From: Ophioderma brevispina
Lineage: Eukaryota; Echinodermata; Ophiuroidea; Amphilepidida; Ophiodermatidae
Assembly (NCBI GenBank): GCA_023653785.1
Contig: JAMKCH010049141.1
Location: 1 to 64,000 of the forward strand
DNA: 64,000 nt
Direction: 5' to 3'
Shown here: piece after piece, positions 36,601 to 48,600 of the stretch
Numbering within the stretch: position 1 is the first letter of the stretch
Layout: each line of letters starts with the position of its first letter
The notes under the pieces: generated by a model
Told to the model about the DNA's origin: nothing
Database searches by the model: none
The model's input: the letters and a program-made list of their open reading frames with translations, nothing else
Translations under genes and position numbers: made by a program

Positions 36601-39600
36601 CTGCAGATAGGACTGTTTTAAAACGGTCATGATTAACTCAAGTTTCCATGTGTTTATATTGTTAGACCATAAATTTCGATTTTACTTTGAAATTTTGAGG
36701 AAGAATTACCTGAATTATTGGTGCAGGGAAAATTATTTCAGTGTTACACTTAGTTTCGTGAATTAAACGTGCTTAAATATAAATTTGAAAATATATTGCC
36801 ATCGCTTTTTAAAGGTGCTACTTTTCAGGAATGTACATGTATTATAATTCTACAAATTTAGGGTCCAAAGAATTAATGTAACAGTTGGATAATAGGGAAA
36901 TTCCCTTGCTATGTACATGCACATTGCACAGCACGTGAATGTACATAAGGTCACAAATTACATGTACATTAGGAAACTTTTGAAAAGAATACCATTTGTT
37001 TTTTTATGGACGACAATTTTTATGCCCATGACAATAGGTGTTGATGAAATGCATGTAGTACCCAAGGCTAAACTTATGCATATTGCAAACACTAGTAAGA
37101 TGGTTTCTAAGGTACCGGTGTTTGCTATAAAAAGCAATGCTACTTCTAAAAACGAAGTGGCCATGCAATTTATTGCTAGTCTAGCTAACCTATAAAATTT
37201 AATAGGTTCAAATTCAATTTCCAGATTTGGAAAGTTCTGCTATTACAAATCAGTAAAAGGTTGAAAGAAAAAGTTTGGAAATTTGCTAATGGAATTAATG
37301 TACAAAGTTACCGCCTTTTGTGGGCAGTTTCTGCGATATTTGTCAGTACTGATAAATCATTGTCTCCTGAAGATTGAACGTTTGAAAAAATGACATTAAA
37401 AAAGAAAAATTTTTCTGCCTAAATGTGAACACGTTGTGTGAATATGTATTTTAAAAAGTTTGCTATAGATGTGTTGAGATATTAGCTGATATGAGCCCCC
37501 CCCCCCCCCCCCCCCGAGTGCGCTTTGACTGTCTTCATATTATCTCGAAAGTATACAAGATAAAATAGAAGATTCAAATGAGAACTTACCTTGTTCGAAA
37601 TTTGAGTCTGATTTTCTGAAGTAATGGTGATGAGAGATAAGTGCCCCCTCTCCCACCCAATTGCTTCATAAGATCAGTTTCAGGCACGTTCTCCTTTAAT
37701 CTGAAAAACTTAATTTGGGGAAAAAAATTTCACTCTGTCCTCAATCTTTAAAGTCTGACTAGCATGCGCGAACGGGATCTCACAATTATCTCTCACTCAC
37801 CATTACTTCAAAATAAAGACTCAAATTTCGAACAGGTAGTTCTCATTAATCTTTTATTTGAGTTAAATTTCAACCAATCCAACGACAAACTGGTATTGAA
37901 CTTCCCAGACTGGTTAAGTATTTGCAGTATATGCTCCCGGGGGCCGTGCACCTGAAAGCACCCCCTAAAATAGGCCACTGTTTGGGACCTCGCAAGACTG
38001 TGATTCCATGTGCTAGACACACACATGATATTTTTCTTTTTTGGGATGGGGTGTTGGAGTTGCCAAAAATGTAATGCATTTGGCCAAATAGACTGATTTT
38101 TCGGAGTGACTTTGTAATATCAAAACCCATATCTGGATTAAGGGTATTATATTTGCAATTTTGGCAATTAATTGAATCTCTTCTGATATCAAAAATGATT
38201 TACCCAAAACTTATGGAGGATTTAAATTGAAAAATGAAGAACATGTTTCATCACATAGCAAGATGAAATGGATAAGAGGAAAGTTTTTAAAAAATTGGTT
38301 ATGCTGTACGGTACACAATGAATAAGTTTTGAGAGCGATTTCTCCTGGGCAGTTGGGCACTCACTACATGTTGTATGATTGGGTTCCATTAAGTTGTGAA
38401 CCCTTTTAAAATTAAAATTCCTTTCTGGTGATAATCTACACTTGGGAAAAAAATTACTTGTCCACACCTCATGTAAAGCAGGCAAAAGCTACACAGAGGT
38501 TTGGCACATTCTTCGGACCAATACGCATCGTGAAACGAGATATGGTGTTCCTCCGGCTCGCGCAGTCCATGCTTGTGTGTGTTCGATTCTGTCCAACAAA
38601 TTATTTAACGGACTGTAGTTCAATGTGGCAATAATTCAATGTTTTGTAATTTTATTTAGGTGTCTAGCCTAAGCTTCAACAAGAATACAACCTTATTAGC
38701 CTCTGCACAGACTGGCCAACAGGGTGTTGTGAGAGTGTGGAAATACCAATCGGCAGAATGCCTGGCAATGTTCAAAACACATGTGCACTCAGTCTACTCT
38801 TTAAGGTATGAACTCATTCTGGTGGTTTCGAACGACCTGCTCGTTCAAACCATGGTAAATTAGTAGGGCGTAGTGTTCCCCATTCTTGTGCCATACGGCA
38901 CTTTAGAACGCATGCAGAAATGCTGCTAGATCTTCAACAGGATGTAGCTCAAAATCTGTTGACACCCCACTTTGTTGAACTTTTGGTACTTTTCTCCAGT
39001 CTGTCTGTTGTCTTCAATTTTTAGAAGATTGGATTCGGAAAGAATCTTGAACCATTTCTCGTGAGTTTGGTCGCCGTCATTCTCATCTACAACTTGACAT
39101 CGGCTCATTAAGCACCTCGAGCTGCTCTGCCTCTTTTGTCAGGCACTGGAAAACTAACTCGGATTCATCATGGAGTTGCTCTTCGTAATTTTCGTCACAT
39201 CTCCATTTTCCTCAATAAAACACTCCTTCCCATTCTGTAATTGCTGGTATATACATACAAAACAAAGAAATAATTGGTTTAGCAGAAATACTGTATAAGT
39301 GGAAATTTCCACGTACAGATATTTTCGCAATTTTAACAGTTTGCCAAATGTGCAAGAATTTAATTACACGGTATTGACATCAATGCAATACAAATCTATT
39401 GCAAAAAGTTATTTTCGCGAGTTTTTATTTTCATGTTTTTATGTTCACTCGCAAAATTCGCAAAAATAAAAACCTCGCAAAAATTTGAACTTACACAGTA
39501 ATTGGTTTAGCAGAAATAATTGGTTTTGCTATCAATAGCAGCTCAACGAATTGGTACACGACCACAAGACATGAGCCTACATGACAACTACAAATTATAT

Positions 39601-42600
39601 TGTTAGAGAAAGCAACTTTTAAAGGTGTAAAATAAAACTGTAATGTGAATTAAAAAAAATACAAATATCTTCTTTCTGAGGATGAACATAATGATTGCTA
39701 CATTCAACTGATGTGTTTGGATTATCAGCATCTGGCATAATAACAAAGGAATCAGGAATGTGGGATCCTCATAATTTCTTTCACTTATGTTTGTTCCTTG
39801 GGTAGAGCAGAAGCAGGGCAAGCTCCAATCTCCAGAGGAAGTGACGGTTATAATAAAGGCTGTACCGACTACCTATACTCTCTGTCAGAATTGTTCAGAG
39901 TTATTTACCGTGCGCCGAGCGTGATGTGAGTCAACACTGAAGTGAATGTCGATTGGCTTGTTTGAGTAGGTTGGCCTCCCCATTGGTTAATCGCATATGA
40001 GGCTACCCATAGTCTCCGCCCCTTTTATGCAGATATTGCGGCACGCGCGTTGCCGACCTCTGAAGGATTCCGACAGCAAGTGTAGTGACCATGCATTCCA
40101 GGTTTAGCTTGCAACCCATCGTCTTGAACCTGCTTGGTAAATCATGGATCTCTTCCTCCCTTGTCTTTTCATTGGTCTTGTTTACCATGTACATGTATTG
40201 CTAATACTAACTTGGTATGTTTGGAGTAAAAAGGAAACCACAGTCACGATGGTACCGCTGGAAGCCAATGCATTTCTTGTTACTGCATTTGAGTGGTGAT
40301 TCTTCTCTGAACTTTTGACAAACGCAGTACACAGAACTACCCTGACATTCTTAGGAGCACCATCACTTGGAGTCCTAGGAATATATTAGAACAACCACTC
40401 TGTGATATACATATCTCTGCCCAAAGCCACTGGGTTCTTTTCCAAAACCCAAGGTTAAAAACAATAATTTGATTAAAATTCCACTATCAACACTGTCTTC
40501 TCGAATGGAATGAAACCATGTAATACTGTTACTATTTCACTTTTTTGGGCTGAACTGATGTTCAATGAGTTAGATGACATTTATTTTCTCAAAGTTGGGC
40601 CTTACAAATTCTGACAGGGTTCTTGCTGTTAATATTGTCACGGACTGCTCTAGCCGATGGTAGATTGATGCCCATCCATCATCTAATACCTCACCGAGAT
40701 ATACCAGCGACTTATTTATCAGCCCTGCCAATACCGTGACTCGAACCCGGGACCCCTTGGTCTGAAGTCGAGCGCGCAGTGAATAGAGCTAAAGAGGAAT
40801 TCCCTGTTAGGTCTATTGACACTAACATGCTTATATCTCATGACATTACTCACCTTCCTCACAAGGCACGTCCCGTGCCTAAACTCCTGCCTCCTTGACA
40901 CAAGGTACGTAATTGCAGGCCTTTTTACTAACTCATTCCAAGGGATAGTAGCGAGCGAGGCTCATTTCCATGGCGTTTAAGGGAAGGGAGATTTTGTCAA
41001 GGAGAATCCATGACGGGATTCCCCTGTCTCCAAAACAAACACAAACAAAATAAAAATTACACCCGACCAAAGAAATATCTTTCTGGTTCCTTCTTTGGAA
41101 CAAACAAACTTTAATTCATAGTGAAAAATTCTTCGTTCATTCAACTGATTTCGGCAGCAATGCTTAGTGACAATAGAATTTAAATTTGATGAACACTAAG
41201 TCTAAATGACTGAATGTCAGATCAACAACTCTGTATGATATGATTTTAACTTATTAAGCCAAAAATTATAACTCTTTCAAACATGCAATTGATAAACAAA
41301 TCCCAAACTATTGATCAGAATAATACTGAAAAGTTGATCAATAAGTAAACAAATCAAAAGAAAATAATTTCATTAAATAACAGAAGTTTAAACCAATCAA
41401 AATGTTATATGGATATGTTATAGGGGAGAACCGTATGAATTTCAAAAATAAAAGCGTAAATAAAGGCCTACTCCAGAGCTAACACAATTTTGGAATTTGA
41501 AATTCAGATGTCCAGTGTGTCTACCCAAACAAACTTGACCCGATGTCAAATGTCAAACCAAAATTTGTCGGGTGAGTTCAGTAAACAAAAGCAAAATATT
41601 ATAACCCATGATTTCTACACTTGACAGATGTTAAATTAAATTACACTTTACAAGGCTTCTCTAAAAGCCAAAGTCAAGATTATTCGTTCTAGTTATCAGA
41701 GGAAACTAGGGAGTTTGTCCCGACACCTCACCCGTAAATAATTAAACTAATTTTCAAAATTCGAGGTGACATGGCAAAACAGAACCCCTGTGCTTCCTCA
41801 ATTTTACCTTAGAATATGGAAAATCAGGTAACGTTACGCATGATTTGAAAATAATTAAAAATTACAACAGAATAATTATTTTAATAACAACCAAAGTATT
41901 ACGGCTCCATTTCCCCCATCTTTGTGAGCTCAAGAAATATCTAAATTTATCTGGCAGACTTGAGCACAAATGAATAAATGAAATTAAAGGACCTTAAAGG
42001 CACTATCAGTGATTTGAAATCAGAAAAAATCGAAAGAAATCATTGAAAATCAGATATATGCATGTCTGTAACAAGTATAGCTATGCTCACATACCCTGCA
42101 AGTGCTAAGACTGAAAGCAACCTAATAAGGACAGAATCGGATATTTTAGTCAATACTGTCCATACGGACACTTACTACAACTTGTAACTGAATAGAGAGT
42201 GTACTGTTTTCTTTCTTTTTCTTTAATATTTCAGTTAAGTTGAGAATTCTACAGGGGCATCGTTCACTTTTAAGCTAATTGTGCAAAATTTAAATATTTT
42301 GACTCTTTCCAGTGAATCTCTGATAGTGTCTTTAATTCAATCGGCTCAAAATAAATAACGTAATTGTAAATTTAATTTCTATAGGCCCAGATAAAGAAAT
42401 CAGCAAAATTAAATTCACAGAAAATAATGCAATTTTAAAATGGTAATCATATACACAGCGTCTTGCTCCTCTCTCCTTAGTTACAATCCTTAGTTACGGT
42501 CAACAAAAACATGATCATTGTCGTCTTCCTTGATCATCGGTAGTTTTGTTCACCGATCATACAGGGGAAGGTAGGTGATTATTTTACACCTCTATATCTT

Positions 42601-45600
42601 AACTTAAAACTGAAGAAATAAATCAAAATCAAACTAAGCCTACTGGAGCAGCGAAAGAAAGTTGCCTCATCATGGCTGTGCAACATGGAGCGTCCAATGA
42701 GAATTTGGTGAAGTTTTTGTTTCCCGTTGCTCAATAAATATGCATCAGGGGTCAGGCCCCCGACCAATCTTGGGCATCCAAATGCCCGCTACATCATCTC
42801 ACCGATATGGGGTTTCCCAAAGGAATCCCAGGCCTTCCGGTCCAAATATTGACCCATTCTGTTGTTAACCTTATGGATATTTCGCAAACAAAACAAATAC
42901 CACATGAATATCCATACGGGAGCAGTGCAGATTAAAAGAATAACTTATGGTGAAGTTATTCAATTCCCTGGCCGTGGGTTAGCGTGACCGCAAGCTTAAG
43001 GCATTTTTAAAGAAAGCCCATTGCAAGAAATTACAATGACTGGCAATTTCACCACATTTTGCATAATGAACCAAAATTGTTCTTAAGCCAAGAAACAAGA
43101 GGCAATAAATTATTTGGAACACATAAAACAAATTGCATTAATTTCATTACCATTGAATTCATTTGACATATATTTTAATGAATTATGATTTTCTTTTGTA
43201 AATTGCAATCTTCAGCCGAAATAAATATTTATTTCCTTTAACTCTGACTGCCATCAAGACCAATCCACTGGCCAAATAAATAGCATTGCCGGTGACGATA
43301 AAATCACATGATCGCTGAAAAGAAACCTCATTATTTCTTGGTTCAGTTTTACACTAAAAAGTACCGTTCCCAATATATTTCAAACACATAAATCAACATA
43401 CAAATTACCATGCCAGCCACAAGTTCACACCCATACAATACAATCATTCCCGCATACTCCTCGTTCCCAACATCTATCAAAACAGACTCAAACTCGCTAT
43501 CTCTCTAAATTAGATTTGACCCCCCAAAAAAGAAACACTTGACCAAGGCTACTAATCTGAAATTCTAAAGCATGACCTGACTTGACTTATGTTACATATT
43601 AAATAAAAAACACTATGTAGCTTATGACTGCTACGGCCTGGGCATTGTGTGCAAATCTTAAATGCTTGTACAGCCCACTCATAATTAAACAGCTAATGTG
43701 GAGGTCCGTCTTAATGTTAAGAAACAAAAAGATCCCTCCGCTGCCACCAAATTTGTCATGGACTGCTCTAGCTGATGGTAGATTGACCCTCATCCATCAT
43801 CTAATTCCTCACTGAGATATACCAGTGACTTATTTATCGGCCCTGCCAATACCGGGACCCCTTGGTCTGAAGTTGAGCGCGCAGTGAATAGAGCTAAAGA
43901 GGAATTCCCCGACACTAATGTGCTTATACGTCATGACAATATCACTATTCTCTGAAAAAGCAAGGGCCAGGAATGGTGATCAGGCAGGAGATCCCGAAGA
44001 AGAATGTTCTCAGCTTTGGTAGTGTGGACCCGGTCATCTGTCATATATTGAGATTGTATCCTATGGCTATGGCATTGGCACATGGATACTGTTTAGGTCT
44101 ACTAAATGTCTACTGGATACTGTTTAGTCAAGTGTCAACTTGCTGATGGCTTCTGACTGATTTTCCAACATATCACAAGCGATACAGAATATTCTATCCC
44201 TATAGGATATTAAATCGATGTAATTATTATAGGAGTATAATTTCAAAAAGAGCTTTCAATTATTAGATGCTATCTGCTGAAGATAGTATGCATAATTATA
44301 AATGTTTTGGCATTACTTGATGCATACTTCAAACCTTGTGGAGTACTAGAACTTAAATTAATGACACATGATTGTAATTAAGTTGCAAGCACCAAAAGAT
44401 GGATATCAAGTGAGGCAACTGTAAGCAAACTTTGTCCCTTAAAAATATTCCTTACCAATGGCAAGAATAAATCCTCAAATGTGTCTTGTGATATCCTTGT
44501 CTTGGATTGAACACACTGCATTTCAAAATCACCTCCCTCTTCACTCTTATCAGACATGGAAGGCTCATCAATATCATCAATAGACATGGTCTCATCCCTG
44601 TCCACATCTACATTTACGTGATTTTGTTTGCCATCATCAGCTCTGCTGATGTCTTGCGCTACTTCCTCTCAGTCCTATAAGTACTGCAGATGAATCCAAA
44701 AGAGAACACTAAGTTCATACTGTAATATTAGTTATGAGGTGAAGCGGAGATATGGTATGGGAATACCACATGCGCGGGTGTCATACTGGGTGAAGCTGAA
44801 AGCTGAACCCAGTATGACACTGAGCGCATGGCATTTCCCATACCATATCGACGCTGAACCTCATAACGAATTTATCATACCACTAAAATTAATTTATTTA
44901 ATTAGAAGGAGATTAATTTTGTTATTATAGCATTTTAAAAATGTGTTTTCATGGTGTTTTAGCACTCTATTTGGTAAACAAAGCTCGATTCACATGTACT
45001 CCCCATTCCGATAATGGTATCACCCACTGCATGTCCACTCACAGGGTTGCCAAATCCGCGATTCGGTAGCCCAATTGGGCGACTTTCGCTACTCGCCCCG
45101 CGAACTGCAAAGGCCCACCGCGAATTCGCGACTTTTGGGCTACTTTTCACTTTCCTTAGGCGACACGCCGCGACATCGTAAAAGAGTAGATAAATTTGAT
45201 TTGAATAGGCTTTCAACTTGTTCTTACATACACAATGATGTTCTTGCTACAAACAAGCATTGAAATCAATTAAGAACACCACCCTTAGGGTCAGTGTGCA
45301 GCCGTGTATGACGGATGACAAAAGGCTGCTGTCAATCAATGGCAATACAATAGTCCTACAAAGAAAGTAACAGAGCTATAAGCACCTCCCTGAAGCACCT
45401 CAGCTGGATAGCTCAAGTAAATTAATGGTCAATATCAAGCAGAGTTAATTACAAAGTGTCCATGTCCTAAGAAGACCTTAGCTGTTTCCGAAGCTGCTGA
45501 AGTGTGGGGCATCGTGCACGCACACGTAAAAGAGCAAGCTGACATGTGCTAATTGCATGCACATCGTCGGCGAGGTAAAGTTCGATGTTCGGGAAATGGT

Positions 45601-48600
45601 GGCGGCGATTTATGAATGATGTTTAAAGGGTCAATCTAAACTCAAATGGAGGTTTCAATGGTCAAGTAAACCCGTGGACATGCATACACCCGTTAGTTAT
45701 TCCTGCCCGGGGATTTGGGGTTGAGGACTTAAAACATTTACCCCATTTCTAAGGGTCTTTGTGCATGTGTCATGATTTATTTTTTTTTTTAAGGTTTTAG
45801 TAGTTGAGATCGAGTCCAAAATTATATTAACGCAAACAAGTATGGTTTAAACGCTCCCTAACTTCAATTTTGAGCGCTTTTCAATTTTGGGTGACTTTTC
45901 GGCGATTTGGGCGACTTTTCGCGCGTCCGCCCGCGAATTGGGCTGATAATTTTTGGCAACCCTGTCCACTCACTGTGAGCATACCTCTATGCTGTGAGTG
46001 ACTCACAATCGCACTAGCTGCATGTTTGTTGCGCCAATGGTTGTACTCGGCGGGTCTATTTAAACAGCCTGTCGTGATCATAAAATGAAAAGATAAGAAA
46101 ACTGAATATAATGTTTACTTATAAATCCATGGGCCTTGCAATTCCTTAGCTTTAGTACAAGTGGTTGTTGTTTTTGTGTAATTCCTTAGCTTTACCTCAA
46201 GTAGTTGTTGTTTTCGTTTAATTCCTTAGCTTTAGCACAAGTAGTTGTTGTTTTCGTGCAATTCCTTAGCTTTAGCATAAGTAAGTTGTTGTTTTCTTCG
46301 AGTAAATGGATAAGCCCTACAGTTCCTAAGCACGACCAGTTCTTGGTAAGTATGACTTAAGTTAAAGGAAATATGTCATGATTCTGAATATTTGGAAAAT
46401 TTGGTATGGATGGAAAGCTTAAGTAACGTAGATTACATATAAATCAAAATAAGTTGAAAATTGTCCACATTTGTTGAGTATTTTGCCCTTTTAATTTTCC
46501 GCCCAATAGCTTACTCGAAAACGATTCCGACAAATCCACATCGCAGGCAAATGGTGACGTCAAAGTGATGACCATCCATAATTTACGTCGTTGTGACCAT
46601 CATATCGCAGTGTTGCCACTTTCCTATAACTGCGATCGATGTGTTTTTATATCAATAATAATTAAAAACACAACGAAATGAAACAAAATATGTCATTCTG
46701 TAACTTATTTTCAAATTTTATTATTACTTTCATTAATCCATCAATATTACAGTGTCAGCAATAACAATTCGAGTCAACACGATGTTTTGGTCATCACTTT
46801 GATGTCACGAGGAGAGCAAAATTGGGCGCTTTTGATCAATGAAGCCGTGGCGAAAAATCCACCCGTTTTCTTCGTATGTCAAAAAAGCCAAAATTAAAAT
46901 GCCTCTATTTTGTTAATTTTACATCAAATTGTATTATTTTTTTGGGAATTCGTGATGTATGTACATATATTTTTATGAATGTAAGTCAAACTGAGCTTGA
47001 CAAAAATCTTGACATATTTCCTTTAACATTCAACAATTCAAATTTCAACAGCAAAAATCTCAATGTAAATTCAGCGAACTTCAAAAGCAACAAATTCAAA
47101 TCTCGAACACTATTTACATTATGTTTTATATGGGTTCCCTACCATGCCATCGTTGACCACTACCACTGTAGATGGTCACATTTCCAAATGTACAATTATG
47201 GAATTGAATTGGTGGTTGATTTGTGCCATGGACAATGTTTAAATTCGCGGTTCGTGTCGAAACTGCGGGCACAACTCTAGCTGGCTGTCATAGCTGAGCC
47301 GGTGGCGGCTGGGGCTGTGACCGATTCAAAAGACGTGAACAATTCATCAATTTCTTCTGCTGTTAAATCAAAGTCAAAGTTAACATCGGTATTTGAGTTG
47401 ATGATAGGCGGCCTACTGCAGCTGGAACTAGATGTAGCTAGCATAGGTCTAGAAGCTGAAGCCCTGGGAGCTTAAGCAACAGTCGATGAACCCACGGCCA
47501 GACATGGGCGACTATTCACGCTCGCATTCCCAACTGGTTGAGCCTGTAGTGCCAGTGGTTGCATCTTCCCTGTAAGCACTGCCGACATAGCACTTCCCAT
47601 GGTAAGTTTTTCTTCAGAAGTATTGCGTAAGGGAACTCACGCTCTTGTGGCCGATAACGGACATAACTTGCACTGGTTGAAACCCACTCTTACTCAACAC
47701 TGTAGCACCTGTTGTGCGGCAGGATGGTTTAACACGCGTGACAATCCAGCCTTGATACTGACTGCTTTCATAAATTCCCTCCGCGTCTTCTCACCTACCG
47801 AGGCATTATAGAACCACACGTTGCTTAGAGGTGTAGATTCCTTGGGCCTCTGCCATAGTGCATCGCAATCTGGATTTAGATGAGTGATGTACTTTTCAAA
47901 TGATCTTACTGGGCAATCATCACTTACTGGATTTTCGGGCATAAACCCGCTAAATGTCTCGGAATCATCGCTGCAGTGATTTTTAGTTAGCTCATCACAA
48001 GCTTTTACAACATACCTTATTCCTGTGTTGGAATCAATTTTAACTTTGAATGAGTCCTTCTTCATGCATCTTATGTTTTCTCTGCCTTGATGACAAAAAT
48101 AATACCTTACGTTGAACTGTACTTTATTAAACAGTCCTCGGTGTGTTTATATTCAGCTCATCGGAAGCGTAAAGTTTTTTGCAGATCTTGAGGAGAAATT
48201 GACCACTTTTCCTGCACTAAGTTTGTTTCAATAAAGATGGAAAGTTCATGTTAAGTACACTAGTTTGTTATGTGTCATCCCTTACCTAGTGAGTAAGGGT
48301 AATTTCTTTAAGCAGCAAGTCACAAACAAACTCTGATACAAGCAGAGAGTATTTACCAGGGTCATCTTTGTACATGACCTCACATGTATAATTTTCTATG
48401 ACTTTGACTACACTTTCTTCATAAACACTTTTTTTATCATTTTCATTGCTCCACTTTTGTGTAAATGTTACACCACTAAGACATTTGGGATTTGTTAAAA
48501 TCTCTACAACATTTTCCACACCAATGTGTGCAATGATAGGGCCTGCCAGCACTTCCTCCAGATGGCTTTGCAGTGCTTCCAGCGAGGATGACATGAGAAT

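Larger units (their letters stand above)
30380..37860 (+). mobile_element. DIRS lineage 2, copy C (3' half, with insertion)
   Basis: It starts in the RT thumb, continues into RNase H, is interrupted at about 30949-34360, then resumes with RNase H, methyltransferase-like and tyrosine recombinase segments, and ends with the terminal hairpin. The wording matches copy A. It is probably the remainder of copy B. The recombinase end is tandemly duplicated. Confidence 0.8.

Noticed and set aside
40700..40800. A true tRNA gene
   Set aside because: A and B boxes are present but no acceptor stem pairing or anticodon arm could be drawn; the sequence recurs as a repeat, so SINE is the better call.
46553..46562. 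TGACGTCA as a cAMP response element
   Set aside because: It lies in the arm of an inverted-repeat element and the other arm has TGATGTCA; no promoter is nearby.
46876..47280. 134-codon + strand frame
   Set aside because: Part of it is antisense to the Crypton tail; the rest is asparagine-rich AT noise with no recognisable domain.
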